Shown here piece after piece: positions 33,631-42,593 of a DNA stretch of 64,000 nucleotides. A program made the translations under genes and the position numbers. Below the pieces are notes generated by a model. That model ran no database searches. It was not told where the DNA came from and saw only the letters and a program-made list of their open reading frames with translations. Where the stretch lies: the NCBI RefSeq assembly GCF_000374545.1, contig NZ_KB894590.1:1-64000 (forward strand). Reading direction: 5' to 3'. The first letter of the stretch is position 1; each line of letters starts with the position of its first letter. This stretch comes from Anaeromusa acidaminophila DSM 3853. GTDB lineage: Bacteria > Bacillota > Negativicutes > Anaeromusales > Anaeromusaceae.

Positions 33631-34797
33631 ATGAATCAGGAAGCACAAGGTATGTCTTGCTCGGTGCAGCAATTGCGGCCGGGCATGTGTTTGGCTGGAC
33701 CTGCGAAAAACAGTAAAGGCGCGATTGTAATGCAAGGCGGGACCGTGCTGGATGAACGGGCGATTGCTTTGTTGCAGCGGCTGTCCTTATCTGCGATTGA
33801 TGTGGTGCGGACCGATAAAAATACTTTTGTTATAGGAGAAATGCAGGAAACAGACGAGTTGCCAGCTTCGGTAAACGCTGAGGAAGCGTGGAAGACGATA
33901 GGCGCGTACTGTCCGTTGGTTAGTCCTGTACAAACCTTATTTAAGCAGCGCTACAACGTTCTTTCCGAAGAAATGAAGAAAATATGGGCGGCTATACGGT
34001 TGCGCAGTCCTGTGGATTGGCCGATTCTCTGGCGGGTGTCGGATGAAATTGCCGATTTATGTCTAGTGCGGGCTGAAGTTTTGCCGTTGCTTCATTTTGA
34101 AAAAAAAGAGGAAACACTCATTAACAATCACTTGTTGAGTGTTGCTTTCTTGACGGCGATGATTATGCGGGCGCAAGGAAATATTGGCGAGAAAGATATT
34201 CGCGAAGCCGTTTTCGCGGCATTGCTCCATGATGTAGGGAAATTTCACTTGCCTCTGCGCATTATGGATAAAAAAGGGACGTTAACCTTTGAAGAAGAGC
34301 GCATTATGCGGACGCATCCGCTTGTGGCTTATCGATATTTGCAAGAAACATGCAAAGAGACGCCATTGCCGCTGCCTGTGCTTATGGGAGTGCTGCAACA
34401 CCATGAGCGCCCGGACGGACAGGGATATCCGATGCGGGTGGGCAGCATGAAAACACATCCGTATGCTAAAGTGCTGGCGTTAGCAGATGCGTATGAAAGC
34501 CGAACCAGCCGCAGGCAGCCGGATGGTTCAGAGGTCAGCCCTTTTGGAGCGGCTAGAGAGCTGTATAAACAGGTATATGGAGCCGAATTTGAGGTAATGG
34601 CTGGCAGAGCGCTTCTTAAGGAAATTCATTTTTTCTTATTGGGGCAAAAAGTAGAGCTTTCGAATGGAAAAACAGGCTGGGTTGTGCAGTGGGATGAAGA
34701 ATGCGGCGAAAATATGTTGGTTAGCGGTGAAAAGGGTGAATTTTACCGCATTAATGACCGCAGTGGCATTGAAGTGAAAAAAGTGATTAAAACATAA
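33631..34797 (+). CDS. HD-GYP domain protein, probable c-di-GMP phosphodiesterase (second copy)
   Basis: A 388-residue paralogue of the gene upstream, with the same layout: SVQQLRPGMCLAGPA at the N terminus, an HD-GYP domain (NNHLLSVAFLTAM, ALLHDVGKFHLPL, THPLVAYRYL, HHERPDGQGYP, LADAYESRTS) and a C-terminal GQKVELSNGKTGWVVQWDEECGEN tail. The catalytic residues are kept. AGGAGGGG precedes the ATG at 33631; the frame is open upstream through the terminator and promoter, which is not coding. The two copies have diverged well beyond recent duplication, so they probably sense different signals. Confidence 0.9.
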   Translation: MNQEAQGMSCSVQQLRPGMCLAGPAKNSKGAIVMQGGTVLDERAIALLQRLSLSAIDVVRTDKNTFVIGEMQETDELPASVNAEEAWKTIGAYCPLVSPVQTLFKQRYNVLSEEMKKIWAAIRLRSPVDWPILWRVSDEIADLCLVRAEVLPLLHFEKKEETLINNHLLSVAFLTAMIMRAQGNIGEKDIREAVFAALLHDVGKFHLPLRIMDKKGTLTFEEERIMRTHPLVAYRYLQETCKETPLPLPVLMGVLQHHERPDGQGYPMRVGSMKTHPYAKVLALADAYESRTSRRQPDGSEVSPFGAARELYKQVYGAEFEVMAGRALLKEIHFFLLGQKVELSNGKTGWVVQWDEECGENMLVSGEKGEFYRINDRSGIEVKKVIKT

Positions 34798-34803
34798 AAA
34801 GAT

Positions 34804-34838
34804 GCCCGGAAGCCAGCGCAAGCTGCTTCCGGCTTTTT
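34804..34838 (+). terminator. Terminator after the second HD-GYP gene
   Basis: GCCGGAAGC-type arms (CCGGAAGC 34806-34813 and GCTTCCGG 34825-34832) pair and are followed by CTTTTTTA. Confidence 0.88.
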
Positions 34839-34921
34839 TATCAGAATTTATCTGATAGTTTTCCAGAACAGAATTCGTTACACTGAAACCATTCATTGTT
34901 GAAACATAGGGAGGAACTAGG

Positions 34922-36991
34922 ATGTTAAAGCCGTTTCGTTCACTGCAGGGAAAATTATCGTTGGCCCTGCTGGCCATTGTCTTGATACCGCTTTTTATAC
35001 TGGCGGCTGTTTTGGATCGGACCGTTAAGGAACAGACCCAAAGCGATTTTTTGCAAAGTACGACTCGCGAGGTCATGCAAGTAGACAACGCGGTGAACTT
35101 ATTTTTTGAAGGACAAAAGGAAAATGTCCGTTTGCTGGCGCAATGGCCCTTGGCTCGCCGCAGCGGCGCTAGCGTCACACGCTATATGGAAAAGCAAGGA
35201 GGTCCGGATGGCATGGTACCTATGGACCCCTTCGCTACAGGGGGGTATGAAGCGGAGCTGTACCAGCAATTTGTACAGTTTTCCAAAAGCCATCCGAAGG
35301 TGAACACGATTTCTTTCGGTCTCTCAGATGGCGGCTATTTGCAGTGGCCGGCTATTCCGCGGAAAACAGGATATGATTCGCGCAGCCGCGATTGGTACAA
35401 AGAGAGCTTGAAGCAAAAGGACGCTTGGGTATCAGATCCCTTTATGACGAGCAAAGGCGTGCCTACGATTGGTATTTTTACGGCTGTGACGGATGAACAA
35501 GGGCAGTTCCGCGGCGTGATGGGCGTGAATGTAGATTTGCCGGTAGTGACAAAGCTGATTCAGGACATCAAAATTGGTGAAACTGGTTATGTGGTACTCT
35601 TGGATAGTAAAGGAACGATTATTGCCCATCCTCGTAATCCGGAATTGAATTTTAAAAAGCTGGCGGATTTGAAGGATTCTTCCTTGAGTACATTAGCTGG
35701 CATTGCAGAGGGGCAAGTTTCCTTAGAACTCAATGGTGTGGAGCATGTTGCGAACGTAGTGACTTCCCAACAATCCGGCTGGAAATATGTTGTGCTGGTA
35801 GAAGCGGCGCAGCTGAATGAGAGCGCCTCCCATGTGCGTAGTGCGCTGCTGCTTGTGCTTGGCGTTACTATTCTTCTGGTTTTGGGGCTATCCTTCTTGC
35901 TGGCGCGTCGCTTTGCTGCGCCTTTAACAAATGCAGCGAACTTACTGGGACAACTGGGACAGGGGGATTTTTCGCAAAAAGTTGAACCTGCATATTTGAA
36001 CTATAGCGATGAAAGCGGCGTTTTATTTCAGTCGTTGGAGAATATGCGCCAAGAAGTGGGCGCTTTGGTTGCCGGCGCTAGGAATGTAGCCGGTGATGTG
36101 GAAAACCGCTCGCGCCAATTGGATGCCAACGCTGCTTCGGCGGCGCAGTCCGTAGAGGAAGTGGCGGCGTCAGTACAGGAAATTGCCACTGTTTCCGCTT
36201 CGCAAGCGAAAGAGCTGGAGCAGGGCGTGGCCCGGATGCATGATATGGCTGGGCATGTGCAGCATGCAGGCAACCGTTTGCAGGATGTGCGGCAAGCCTA
36301 TGAGATGATTCGCCGCTTCAGTAAGGATCTAAATGAAATTGTGGGCGTGCTGAATCAGCAGATGAACGAAGAGCGGCAGGCCGTGGAAGGCGTTGATGCG
36401 GTAGTCCAGCGTGTTGACCAGGAAAATCGTCGCATTGCTTCCTTCACTGAAGCGATCGAGGGGATTGCCGAGCAGACCAATCTATTGGCGCTTAACGCTT
36501 CCATTGAGGCGGCTAGAGCGGGCGAACATGGTCGCGGGTTTGCCGTAGTGGCGGAAGAAGTACGCAAGCTGGCGGAGGAGAGCAGCAAGGCAGCTGGCGA
36601 AATACGGCAGGTAATCGGTCAGGTTCAAGAAGCTTCACACCAGGCGGTGGCGGAAATCAAGCGAGCCTGCGATGTTACGGAACGGCAGCAGGAGGCGGTG
36701 CGGAGCACGGATGCTATGTTCCAGGAAATTACGCAAGCCGTCGAGGAGATGCAGGGCGTTTTGAATGCTATGGAAGAGCGTTTTGGATCAATGCTTCATG
36801 AGACGGAAGAGGTAGTGGGCAGCTTTAGTTCCTTGTCCGCTGGCGCGGAGGAGACTTCCGCTATTACTGGACAACTGGCTTCGACCATGGATGGACAGGC
36901 CCAGGCAGTCCAATCAGTGCAAACCGAAGCCAAGCAATTACTGCAAGCAGTGGAAGATTTGCGGCAAGGAATTGCTAAATTTCGTGTATAA
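34922..36991 (+). CDS. Methyl-accepting chemotaxis protein with dCache sensor
   Basis: A 689-residue transmembrane chemoreceptor. Membrane segments lie at about residues 14-36 and 302-325. Between them is a double-Cache ligand-binding region ([60 protein letters not shown]), which in this family binds amino acids or other small metabolites. A HAMP-like segment follows ([15 protein letters not shown]), then the signalling domain with [19 protein letters not shown] at its tip. AGGGAGGAAC precedes the ATG. It sits next to two HD-GYP genes. Confidence 0.93.
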   Translation: MLKPFRSLQGKLSLALLAIVLIPLFILAAVLDRTVKEQTQSDFLQSTTREVMQVDNAVNLFFEGQKENVRLLAQWPLARRSGASVTRYMEKQGGPDGMVPMDPFATGGYEAELYQQFVQFSKSHPKVNTISFGLSDGGYLQWPAIPRKTGYDSRSRDWYKESLKQKDAWVSDPFMTSKGVPTIGIFTAVTDEQGQFRGVMGVNVDLPVVTKLIQDIKIGETGYVVLLDSKGTIIAHPRNPELNFKKLADLKDSSLSTLAGIAEGQVSLELNGVEHVANVVTSQQSGWKYVVLVEAAQLNESASHVRSALLLVLGVTILLVLGLSFLLARRFAAPLTNAANLLGQLGQGDFSQKVEPAYLNYSDESGVLFQSLENMRQEVGALVAGARNVAGDVENRSRQLDANAASAAQSVEEVAASVQEIATVSASQAKELEQGVARMHDMAGHVQHAGNRLQDVRQAYEMIRRFSKDLNEIVGVLNQQMNEERQAVEGVDAVVQRVDQENRRIASFTEAIEGIAEQTNLLALNASIEAARAGEHGRGFAVVAEEVRKLAEESSKAAGEIRQVIGQVQEASHQAVAEIKRACDVTERQQEAVRSTDAMFQEITQAVEEMQGVLNAMEERFGSMLHETEEVVGSFSSLSAGAEETSAITGQLASTMDGQAQAVQSVQTEAKQLLQAVEDLRQGIAKFRV

Positions 36992-37008
36992 AACATAAGC
37001 TATTAACG

Positions 37009-37040
37009 GAAGAGCGCCGCTGCAAGCGGTGCTCTTCTTG
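37009..37040 (+). terminator. Terminator-like hairpin after the chemoreceptor gene
   Basis: GAAGAGCGCCGCT and AGCGGTGCTCTTC pair over 13 bases (one G-T pair) with a GCA loop. The T run is poor (TTG). An extended -10 (TGGTATAAT, 37049-37057) for the next gene follows. Confidence 0.6.
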
Positions 37041-37086
37041 CGTCTCAATGGTATAATTAAGAAATAAGCAGGGAAGGGGACGGGCA

Positions 37087-37824
37087 ATGGCGATTTTACA
37101 CGGTGCAGAGCCGTTTTTGCTGCCAGGAGGAGAAAAAGGAGTTTTGCTGCTGCATGGCTTTACCGGTTCGCCGGCGGAGATGCGCCTTTTGGGCGAAGCG
37201 TTGCATCAAGAAGGGTATACAGTGCTGGCGCCGAGACTGCCTGGGCACGGAACAACGGTGGAAGAAATGGCGGAAACTCGCTGGCCGCTCTGGTATGGAG
37301 GAGCTGAAGACGGTTATTGGCTGCTTCGTTCCTTGTGTTCAGAAGTAGCTGTAGTGGGACTTTCCATGGGGGGATTGCTGGCATTGGCGTTAAGCGCGCA
37401 ACTGCCGGTATGGAAGACAGTATCGTTAAGCGCCCCCATTGATTTGTATGATAAAAGAGCTCATTATGTAGATATGTTTCGTCTCTTTCGCACCTATGCG
37501 CCTAAAAAACGGCGTCGCTTTGCGGATGTAGACGATTGCTATACCGTAGCCTATGAGTCGACTCCGTTGGCATGCGTAAAAAGCCTATTACAACTGATTC
37601 GCCATGTGCAGCGGCTGCTACCGCAGGTGCAGGCGCCTTTGCTGGTGATGCAGGGCCGCCGCGAGCACACAGTGCGGCCGCGGAGCGCGCTGCATATTTA
37701 CGAACAGTCCGGTAGTTTGCAAAAGGAATTGGTCTGGCTGGAGAAATCGGGTCATTTGGTGACCTTGGATATAGAACGGGAGCTGGTCTTTGCGCAAGTG
37801 AAAGCGTTTTTGACGGCTCCCTAA
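37087..37824 (+). CDS. Alpha/beta-hydrolase, Est30-like carboxylesterase
   Basis: A 245-residue soluble esterase of the Est30/monoacylglycerol lipase type. It has GVLLLHGFTGSPAEMR, LPGHGTTVEEM, the nucleophile elbow GLSMGG, and a final SGHLVTLD with the catalytic His. The acid position, Asp in Est30 (RHDEMI), here reads RREHTV, so Glu would have to serve. This gene is the usual partner of secG, rnr and smpB in Bacillota. A GGGAAGGGG stretch precedes the ATG. Natural substrates are short-chain esters, by family analogy. Confidence 0.88.
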   Translation: MAILHGAEPFLLPGGEKGVLLLHGFTGSPAEMRLLGEALHQEGYTVLAPRLPGHGTTVEEMAETRWPLWYGGAEDGYWLLRSLCSEVAVVGLSMGGLLALALSAQLPVWKTVSLSAPIDLYDKRAHYVDMFRLFRTYAPKKRRRFADVDDCYTVAYESTPLACVKSLLQLIRHVQRLLPQVQAPLLVMQGRREHTVRPRSALHIYEQSGSLQKELVWLEKSGHLVTLDIERELVFAQVKAFLTAP

Positions 37825-37848
37825 GAAGAATGACGGGAGGGCTAGAAA

Positions 37849-38265
37849 ATGGCGGAAATGAAAGAAGATCCTAATCAGTGGTGCTTCGCTTGCGGTTCTT
37901 TGAATCCAATTGGCTTGAAGCTGCACTTTGAAGAAGATACGGCCGACGGCGTGTATCGCAGCCGTTTCACGGCGGGACCGGAACATCAAAGCTACAACGG
38001 CGTTATGCATGGCGGGCTTGTAAGCACACTGTTGGATGAGATCATGGGGCGGTATTACTATGCCAAAGGAAAGCAGGCTGTTACGGCTAAGCTGGAGGTT
38101 CGCTTTCGCGCGCCGACGCCGATCGGCCAAGAACTGCTGATTGAAGGAAGAGTTGTGGGTCAACGAGGGAACATGGCGGAAATGACTGCGCAAATCCGCT
38201 TGGCTGACGGCTCGGTTACGGCGGAAGGGAAGGCCCTGGTGGCGATTCTTGGTGATCTGTCATGA
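37849..38265 (+). CDS. PaaI-family thioesterase (hotdog fold)
   Basis: A 138-residue hotdog-fold protein, related to PaaI/YiiD-type thioesterases. CFACGSLNPIGLKLHF near the N terminus and GVMHGGLVSTLLDEIMG, the long central helix with the catalytic region, are typical. It should hydrolyse an acyl-CoA, but the acyl group is unknown. GGGAGG precedes the ATG. It ends 4 bases into rnr, so both are co-translated with the esterase upstream. Confidence 0.87.
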   Translation: MAEMKEDPNQWCFACGSLNPIGLKLHFEEDTADGVYRSRFTAGPEHQSYNGVMHGGLVSTLLDEIMGRYYYAKGKQAVTAKLEVRFRAPTPIGQELLIEGRVVGQRGNMAEMTAQIRLADGSVTAEGKALVAILGDLS

Positions 38266-40565
38266 GCCGCCTGGAAGAGCTTGTACTGTCATTTATGCAA
38301 GAAGAAGCTTATCGGCCCTTGAGCGCAGAGGAATTAGCGGAAAAACTGCGTTTGAAGGGTAACGATCTGGCTGAATTTTGGGAGGTCTTGGCAGAATTAG
38401 AAGAACGAGCGGTGATCGTTAAAACTCGCTATGAGCGGTATGGCTTGCCGGAAAAAATGAACCTTGTTGTCGGACGTTTGGCAATGACTAATAAGGGCTT
38501 TGGTTTTGTTATTCCCGAAGTGCGCCTGCATCCGGAGGAAAGCGATGTATTTATTGCTCCTGATGATATGGGGACAGCTATGCACAACGATCGAGTAATC
38601 GCGCGTGTGCATTCCCGGCGGCCGGTACAGGGACGTTCGAGGGAAGGGGAAATCATTCGCATTGTGGGCCGGGCGAATTTGCAGATGGTAGGTCTCTTCG
38701 AAGCCGGGCGCAATTACGGTTTTGTCAGACCCGATGATGTGCGTTTGGGCCAGGACGTATTTATTCCCAAAGAGTTCTTTGGCGGCGCCGCCAGCGGCAG
38801 CAAAGTCGTTGTAGAGATTACTAGCTGGCCAGAGCGAAAACGCAGCGCCGAAGGAAAGATTATTGAAGAACTGGGACGCCCAGGAGATCCAGGCTTGGAA
38901 GTCTTGTCTATTTTGCGGCGGCATCAGCTTTCTTCCGATTTTGATGCGCCAGTGCTGGCGGAAGCCGACGCCGTGCCGGAAACCGTACAGGAAGAGGAAT
39001 TGTCGGAACGGCGTGATCTGCGGCATTTGCCCATCATTACGATTGACGGCGAGGATGCCAAGGACTTAGATGATGCGGTTTATGTAGAGGCAATGGCTGA
39101 TGGAATGTACCGTCTAGGTGTTTATATCGCCGACGTGAGCCATTACGTAAGGGAAGGAAGCCGTCTTGATGTGGAAGCGCGGCAACGCGGTACGAGTGTC
39201 TATTTGGTGGACCGAGTGCTCCCCATGCTGCCGCAGCGCCTATCCAACGGCATTTGCAGCTTAAACGCCCAGGTGGACCGGTTGGTCATGTCTTGTGAAA
39301 TGGAAATTGATTCCTCTGGGCGGGTTCGGCAATATGAAGTATTCCCGGCCGTAATTCGAGTTGCGGAGCGTTTTTCTTATACAGTAGTGAGGAAAATGCT
39401 TGTCGAGGGCCTGGAGTCGGTGGAAGAACGGTATCATTCGCATTTGCCGCATCTGAAAAAAATGGAGCAGCTTTGCCACATTTTGCGCGAACGGCGTATG
39501 CGCCGCGGCGCTGTGGATTTTGATTTTCCAGAGCTCAAAGTAAAGCTGGATGCTGAGGGGCGGCCTTTGGAAATTGTCCGGCGTGTTCGGACCATTGCCG
39601 AGTCGGTTATCGAAGAATTTATGCTGGTAGCGAACGAAACGGTAGCGGAACACATGCATCGTCAGAAGCTGCCGTTCTTGTTTAGAGTCCATGAGAATCC
39701 GGATCCGGAAAAATTGCTGAAGTTGGATTTGTTGCTGAATAACTTTGGCGAACAATTGCGGCGGACGCAAGGGGAAGTGCGCCCTGAGGCGCTGCAGAGG
39801 ATTCTAACGCGCATTGCCGGGCGGCCAGAGGAAAAAATAGTCAGTACCGTTATGCTGCGCTCTTTAAAACAAGCGCGGTATGAAGCGGAAAACTTGGGGC
39901 ATTTTGGTCTGGCGGCGCCGTATTACACACACTTTACTTCGCCGATTCGACGCTATCCGGATTTAATCGTGCACCGCATGCTGCGAGAGTGGCTGCAAAA
40001 AGGCTTTAAGGGAAAACGAAGGGAAAAACTAGAAAAAGAGCTGCCTGAAATTGCGCTGCACAGTTCGCAACGAGAAAGGGCGGCGGCGGAAGCGGAACGA
40101 GAAACCGTGCAGTTGAAGCTGGTGGAATATATGGAACGCTTCATTGGCGAAGAATTTGCCGGCGTGATCAGCAGTGTAACGGCCTTCGGCTTTTTTGTAG
40201 AGCTGGATAACGGTGTGGAAGGGCTTGTGCATATTTCTACGCTGGATGACGATTATTATCAATTTATTGAAGAACGTTACAGTCTGTTGGGGGAACGGAC
40301 GCGTCGCCTCTTCCAATTGGGGCAGCCTGTGACGATCCGGGTGGCTCGCGTGAATTCGCTAGAGCGAAATATTGATTTTCAACTGGTTGCCGGCGGGGAA
40401 AAGCAGCCTAAAGGCGTTGGGGACGAGAAAAGGGCGCGCCCGGTTGTTGCAAAAAAACAGAATGCGCCGCATAAGCCGAAACATCAGGCAGGTAAGGATG
40501 TTGTTGGGGGAAAACGCGGCAAACCATCGGACCGGGTTAAAAGCAAGAGGAGGAAAAAACAATGA
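38262..40565 (+). CDS. rnr: Ribonuclease R
   Basis: A 767-residue 3'-5' exoribonuclease that degrades structured RNA and works with tmRNA in mRNA turnover. Order of domains: N-terminal winged helix and cold-shock domains (about 1-220), the RNB catalytic domain with [17 protein letters not shown] (metal-binding Asp residues) and [17 protein letters not shown], a C-terminal S1 domain ([15 protein letters not shown]), and a lysine-rich tail. It overlaps the thioesterase gene and smpB by 4 bases each. Confidence 0.96.
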   Translation: MSRLEELVLSFMQEEAYRPLSAEELAEKLRLKGNDLAEFWEVLAELEERAVIVKTRYERYGLPEKMNLVVGRLAMTNKGFGFVIPEVRLHPEESDVFIAPDDMGTAMHNDRVIARVHSRRPVQGRSREGEIIRIVGRANLQMVGLFEAGRNYGFVRPDDVRLGQDVFIPKEFFGGAASGSKVVVEITSWPERKRSAEGKIIEELGRPGDPGLEVLSILRRHQLSSDFDAPVLAEADAVPETVQEEELSERRDLRHLPIITIDGEDAKDLDDAVYVEAMADGMYRLGVYIADVSHYVREGSRLDVEARQRGTSVYLVDRVLPMLPQRLSNGICSLNAQVDRLVMSCEMEIDSSGRVRQYEVFPAVIRVAERFSYTVVRKMLVEGLESVEERYHSHLPHLKKMEQLCHILRERRMRRGAVDFDFPELKVKLDAEGRPLEIVRRVRTIAESVIEEFMLVANETVAEHMHRQKLPFLFRVHENPDPEKLLKLDLLLNNFGEQLRRTQGEVRPEALQRILTRIAGRPEEKIVSTVMLRSLKQARYEAENLGHFGLAAPYYTHFTSPIRRYPDLIVHRMLREWLQKGFKGKRREKLEKELPEIALHSSQRERAAAEAERETVQLKLVEYMERFIGEEFAGVISSVTAFGFFVELDNGVEGLVHISTLDDDYYQFIEERYSLLGERTRRLFQLGQPVTIRVARVNSLERNIDFQLVAGGEKQPKGVGDEKRARPVVAKKQNAPHKPKHQAGKDVVGGKRGKPSDRVKSKRRKKQ

Positions 40566-41035
40566 GTCAAAATGGGGCGGGAATAAAGATTGTCTCGGAA
40601 AATCGCAAAGCCCGCCACGATTATCATATACATGAGACGTTTGAAGCGGGAATTGTCTTGACCGGTACGGAAGTTAAGTCATTGCGCGCCGGTAAGGCTA
40701 ATTTAAAAGATAGCTATGCTCGTATTGAAAATGGTGAAGTATTTTTGCAACAAATGCATATTAGCCCCTATGATCAGGGGAATCGTTTCAATCACGATCC
40801 GTTGCGGCCGCGCAAGCTGCTGCTGCATCGCCAGGAAATTAATCGTCTTTTGGGGAAAACCAGGGAAAAAGGCTTTTCGTTGGTACCCTTGAAAATATAC
40901 TTTGCTCGAGGGAAAGCCAAAGTAGAGTTGGCCTTGGCCAGTGGTAAAAAGCTATATGATAAACGACAGGATTTGGCGGAACGCGACGCAAAGCGCGACA
41001 TGGAACGGGCGCTGCGTGACCGGCAAAAAGAGTAG
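40562..41035 (+). CDS. smpB: SsrA-binding protein
   Basis: SmpB (157 residues) brings tmRNA to stalled ribosomes. It starts [35 protein letters not shown] and has the C-terminal basic tail ([20 protein letters not shown]). AAGAGGAGG precedes the ATG, which overlaps the rnr stop. I could not find the ssrA gene after it, where it often lies. Confidence 0.96.
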   Translation: MSQNGAGIKIVSENRKARHDYHIHETFEAGIVLTGTEVKSLRAGKANLKDSYARIENGEVFLQQMHISPYDQGNRFNHDPLRPRKLLLHRQEINRLLGKTREKGFSLVPLKIYFARGKAKVELALASGKKLYDKRQDLAERDAKRDMERALRDRQKE

Positions 41036-41061
41036 AAGGACCGCTTTAGCGGTCCTTTTTT
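41036..41061 (+). terminator. Terminator after smpB
   Basis: AAGGACCGC and GCGGTCCTT pair around TTTA and run into TTTTTTCC. The following 245 bases up to the MarR gene are AT-rich and hold nothing I can name. Confidence 0.93.
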
Positions 41062-41306
41062 CCTTTAACAAGACACTATTTTACCAATTGAACTGTGCGA
41101 GATATATGTATCAATGATTTTGAGGTTTCCAGTAGTTTTTTTGCTTAAACGGGGCGTAAAAGCAAGGCAGGGAAAATTTAATAGTCGACGAATATAAAAC
41201 AAAAGTATATTTATATATTTTTAAATAATCGGAATTGCTTAGGGCGATAACAGGCAGCAAGCTTGTTTTTTATGATTACTCGGTTTGCTAAGGAAAGGAG
41301 CCAGAC

Positions 41307-41765
41307 TTGGGAATGCAATTTGAAGACCTGGTGGTAGAGACTATTGAAGCGATTTCGTGCGTAATGCGGCAGGCTGTACGAGAACATCGACAAAAAGCGG
41401 AAGCAGGGACGGATCTTTGTGCGCTGACCTTGACGCAGTTACATTACCTGCATGCCGTACGGGAGCTGGGGCGGCCTACTTTCCGTGATCTTGCAGAGAA
41501 ATTTCAGGTAAAAAAATCGACAGTAACGGCGATTGTGCAAAAATTGGTGCTTAAGGGATATGTCTACAAATGTCAGTCTCAAGAAGACTTGCGGGTATAT
41601 CATATTCATTTAGCGCCAAAAGGAGAGCAGCTAATTCATCTGGAGGATGAAGGATATCGCTATTTTGCTAAACAGCTTACAGCCTGTTTGGACGAAACGG
41701 AACGAAAACAATTTGCGATGATGCTGCAAAAAATACATAATAGGGCGCATGAAAACCGGAAATGA
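41307..41765 (+). CDS. MarR-family transcriptional regulator
   Basis: A 152-residue winged-helix regulator. The DNA-binding core is LTLTQLHYLHAVRELGRPTFRDLAEKFQVKKSTVTAIVQKLVLKGYV, and the wing contains SQEDLRVYHIHLAPKGEQL. Start choice: TTG at 41307 has AAGGAG 6 bases upstream; an ATG at 41313 is the alternative, costing two residues. It may act on itself and on the gene that follows 16 bases later. The inducer is unknown. Confidence 0.87.
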   Translation: MGMQFEDLVVETIEAISCVMRQAVREHRQKAEAGTDLCALTLTQLHYLHAVRELGRPTFRDLAEKFQVKKSTVTAIVQKLVLKGYVYKCQSQEDLRVYHIHLAPKGEQLIHLEDEGYRYFAKQLTACLDETERKQFAMMLQKIHNRAHENRK

Positions 41766-41781
41766 TGGGAGGCTGGGTGGA

Positions 41782-42480
41782 ATGCGCATGCATGTTCCCT
41801 TGGATTCATTAGAGCGTTGGAAAGAGTATCTAGGTAATTCAGCGCAGTGGGAATGTTCCCAAGAGTTGCGACTGATGGCGCAGTTGTGGTGGCAGAGTGA
41901 GAATTTACCTGCTTACGTTCTTGCTATGGCGGCCACGCAGCCTCGGTTGCAAGGCCTGAAAAAACTTTTCGCCTTTCCCGAGTATCGCTTGCCCTTGCCA
42001 AAGGGAGGCGTACCGTCGAGCAGCGATTTGTATGTACTGGCTTGCAATCAGCAAAGAGAGCTGGTTGTAATGATGTTGGAAGCGACGGCTTGTAATGCAA
42101 TGGGGCCGTCTGTGCAAGAGTGGCTGCGTCTAAAGGGAAAACCAATGACTGTAGAGAGAGAAGACGCTCCTAAGACGGAAGATGACTCGCGGACGCAATT
42201 TTTATCGGCGCAATTGGGCCTGGTGGGACAGAGTATTGTCCATGTAAAATACCAGTTTCTATATCGTACGGCATTGGCGCTCTTAGAAGCGGAGCGAGTT
42301 GGCGCAAGGCAGGCCGTAGTTTGGTTTCATTGTTCTGAAGAGGGCAGCTTGCAAGAGTATAGAAAATTCGTAGCCCTTTATGGAGTGGAGGGAGAAGCTG
42401 ATACCCTTTGCGGACCGGTAGAGGTTCGCGGCGTGGAGCTTTTTTTTGCGTGGGTTTTTCTTCGCGATTGTCAGGAGTAA
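41782..42480 (+). CDS. Protein of unknown function, nuclease-fold-like
   Basis: A 232-residue soluble protein. It has the arrangement LFAFPEYRLPLPKGGVPSSSDLYVLA, then VVMMLEATACNAMGPSVQEWL, and later KYQFLYRTALALLEAERVGARQAVVWFHC. From memory this resembles an uncharacterised family with a PD-(D/E)XK-like core, where relatives read ND-L ... E-G-K; here the E-x-K lysine is replaced by Thr (EAT), so catalysis is doubtful. The ATG at 41782 follows GGGAGG; an earlier ATG overlaps the regulator gene. It is probably co-transcribed with the MarR gene. Confidence 0.7.
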   Translation: MRMHVPLDSLERWKEYLGNSAQWECSQELRLMAQLWWQSENLPAYVLAMAATQPRLQGLKKLFAFPEYRLPLPKGGVPSSSDLYVLACNQQRELVVMMLEATACNAMGPSVQEWLRLKGKPMTVEREDAPKTEDDSRTQFLSAQLGLVGQSIVHVKYQFLYRTALALLEAERVGARQAVVWFHCSEEGSLQEYRKFVALYGVEGEADTLCGPVEVRGVELFFAWVFLRDCQE

Positions 42481-42593
42481 CGGGCTCAAAGAGTCCAAGA
42501 AGATAAATATGAGCCTCAGGAAGGGGCGCGCGGCGTTGGGTTTTTCTTCAATGAGTTTGGGGAATGCGGACGGTTGTGGAACGAGGTGGGCTT

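Noticed and set aside
41062-41306. tmRNA gene (ssrA) downstream of smpB
   Set aside because: I looked for the tRNA-like ends and tag frame and saw none; the stretch is AT-rich with no match.
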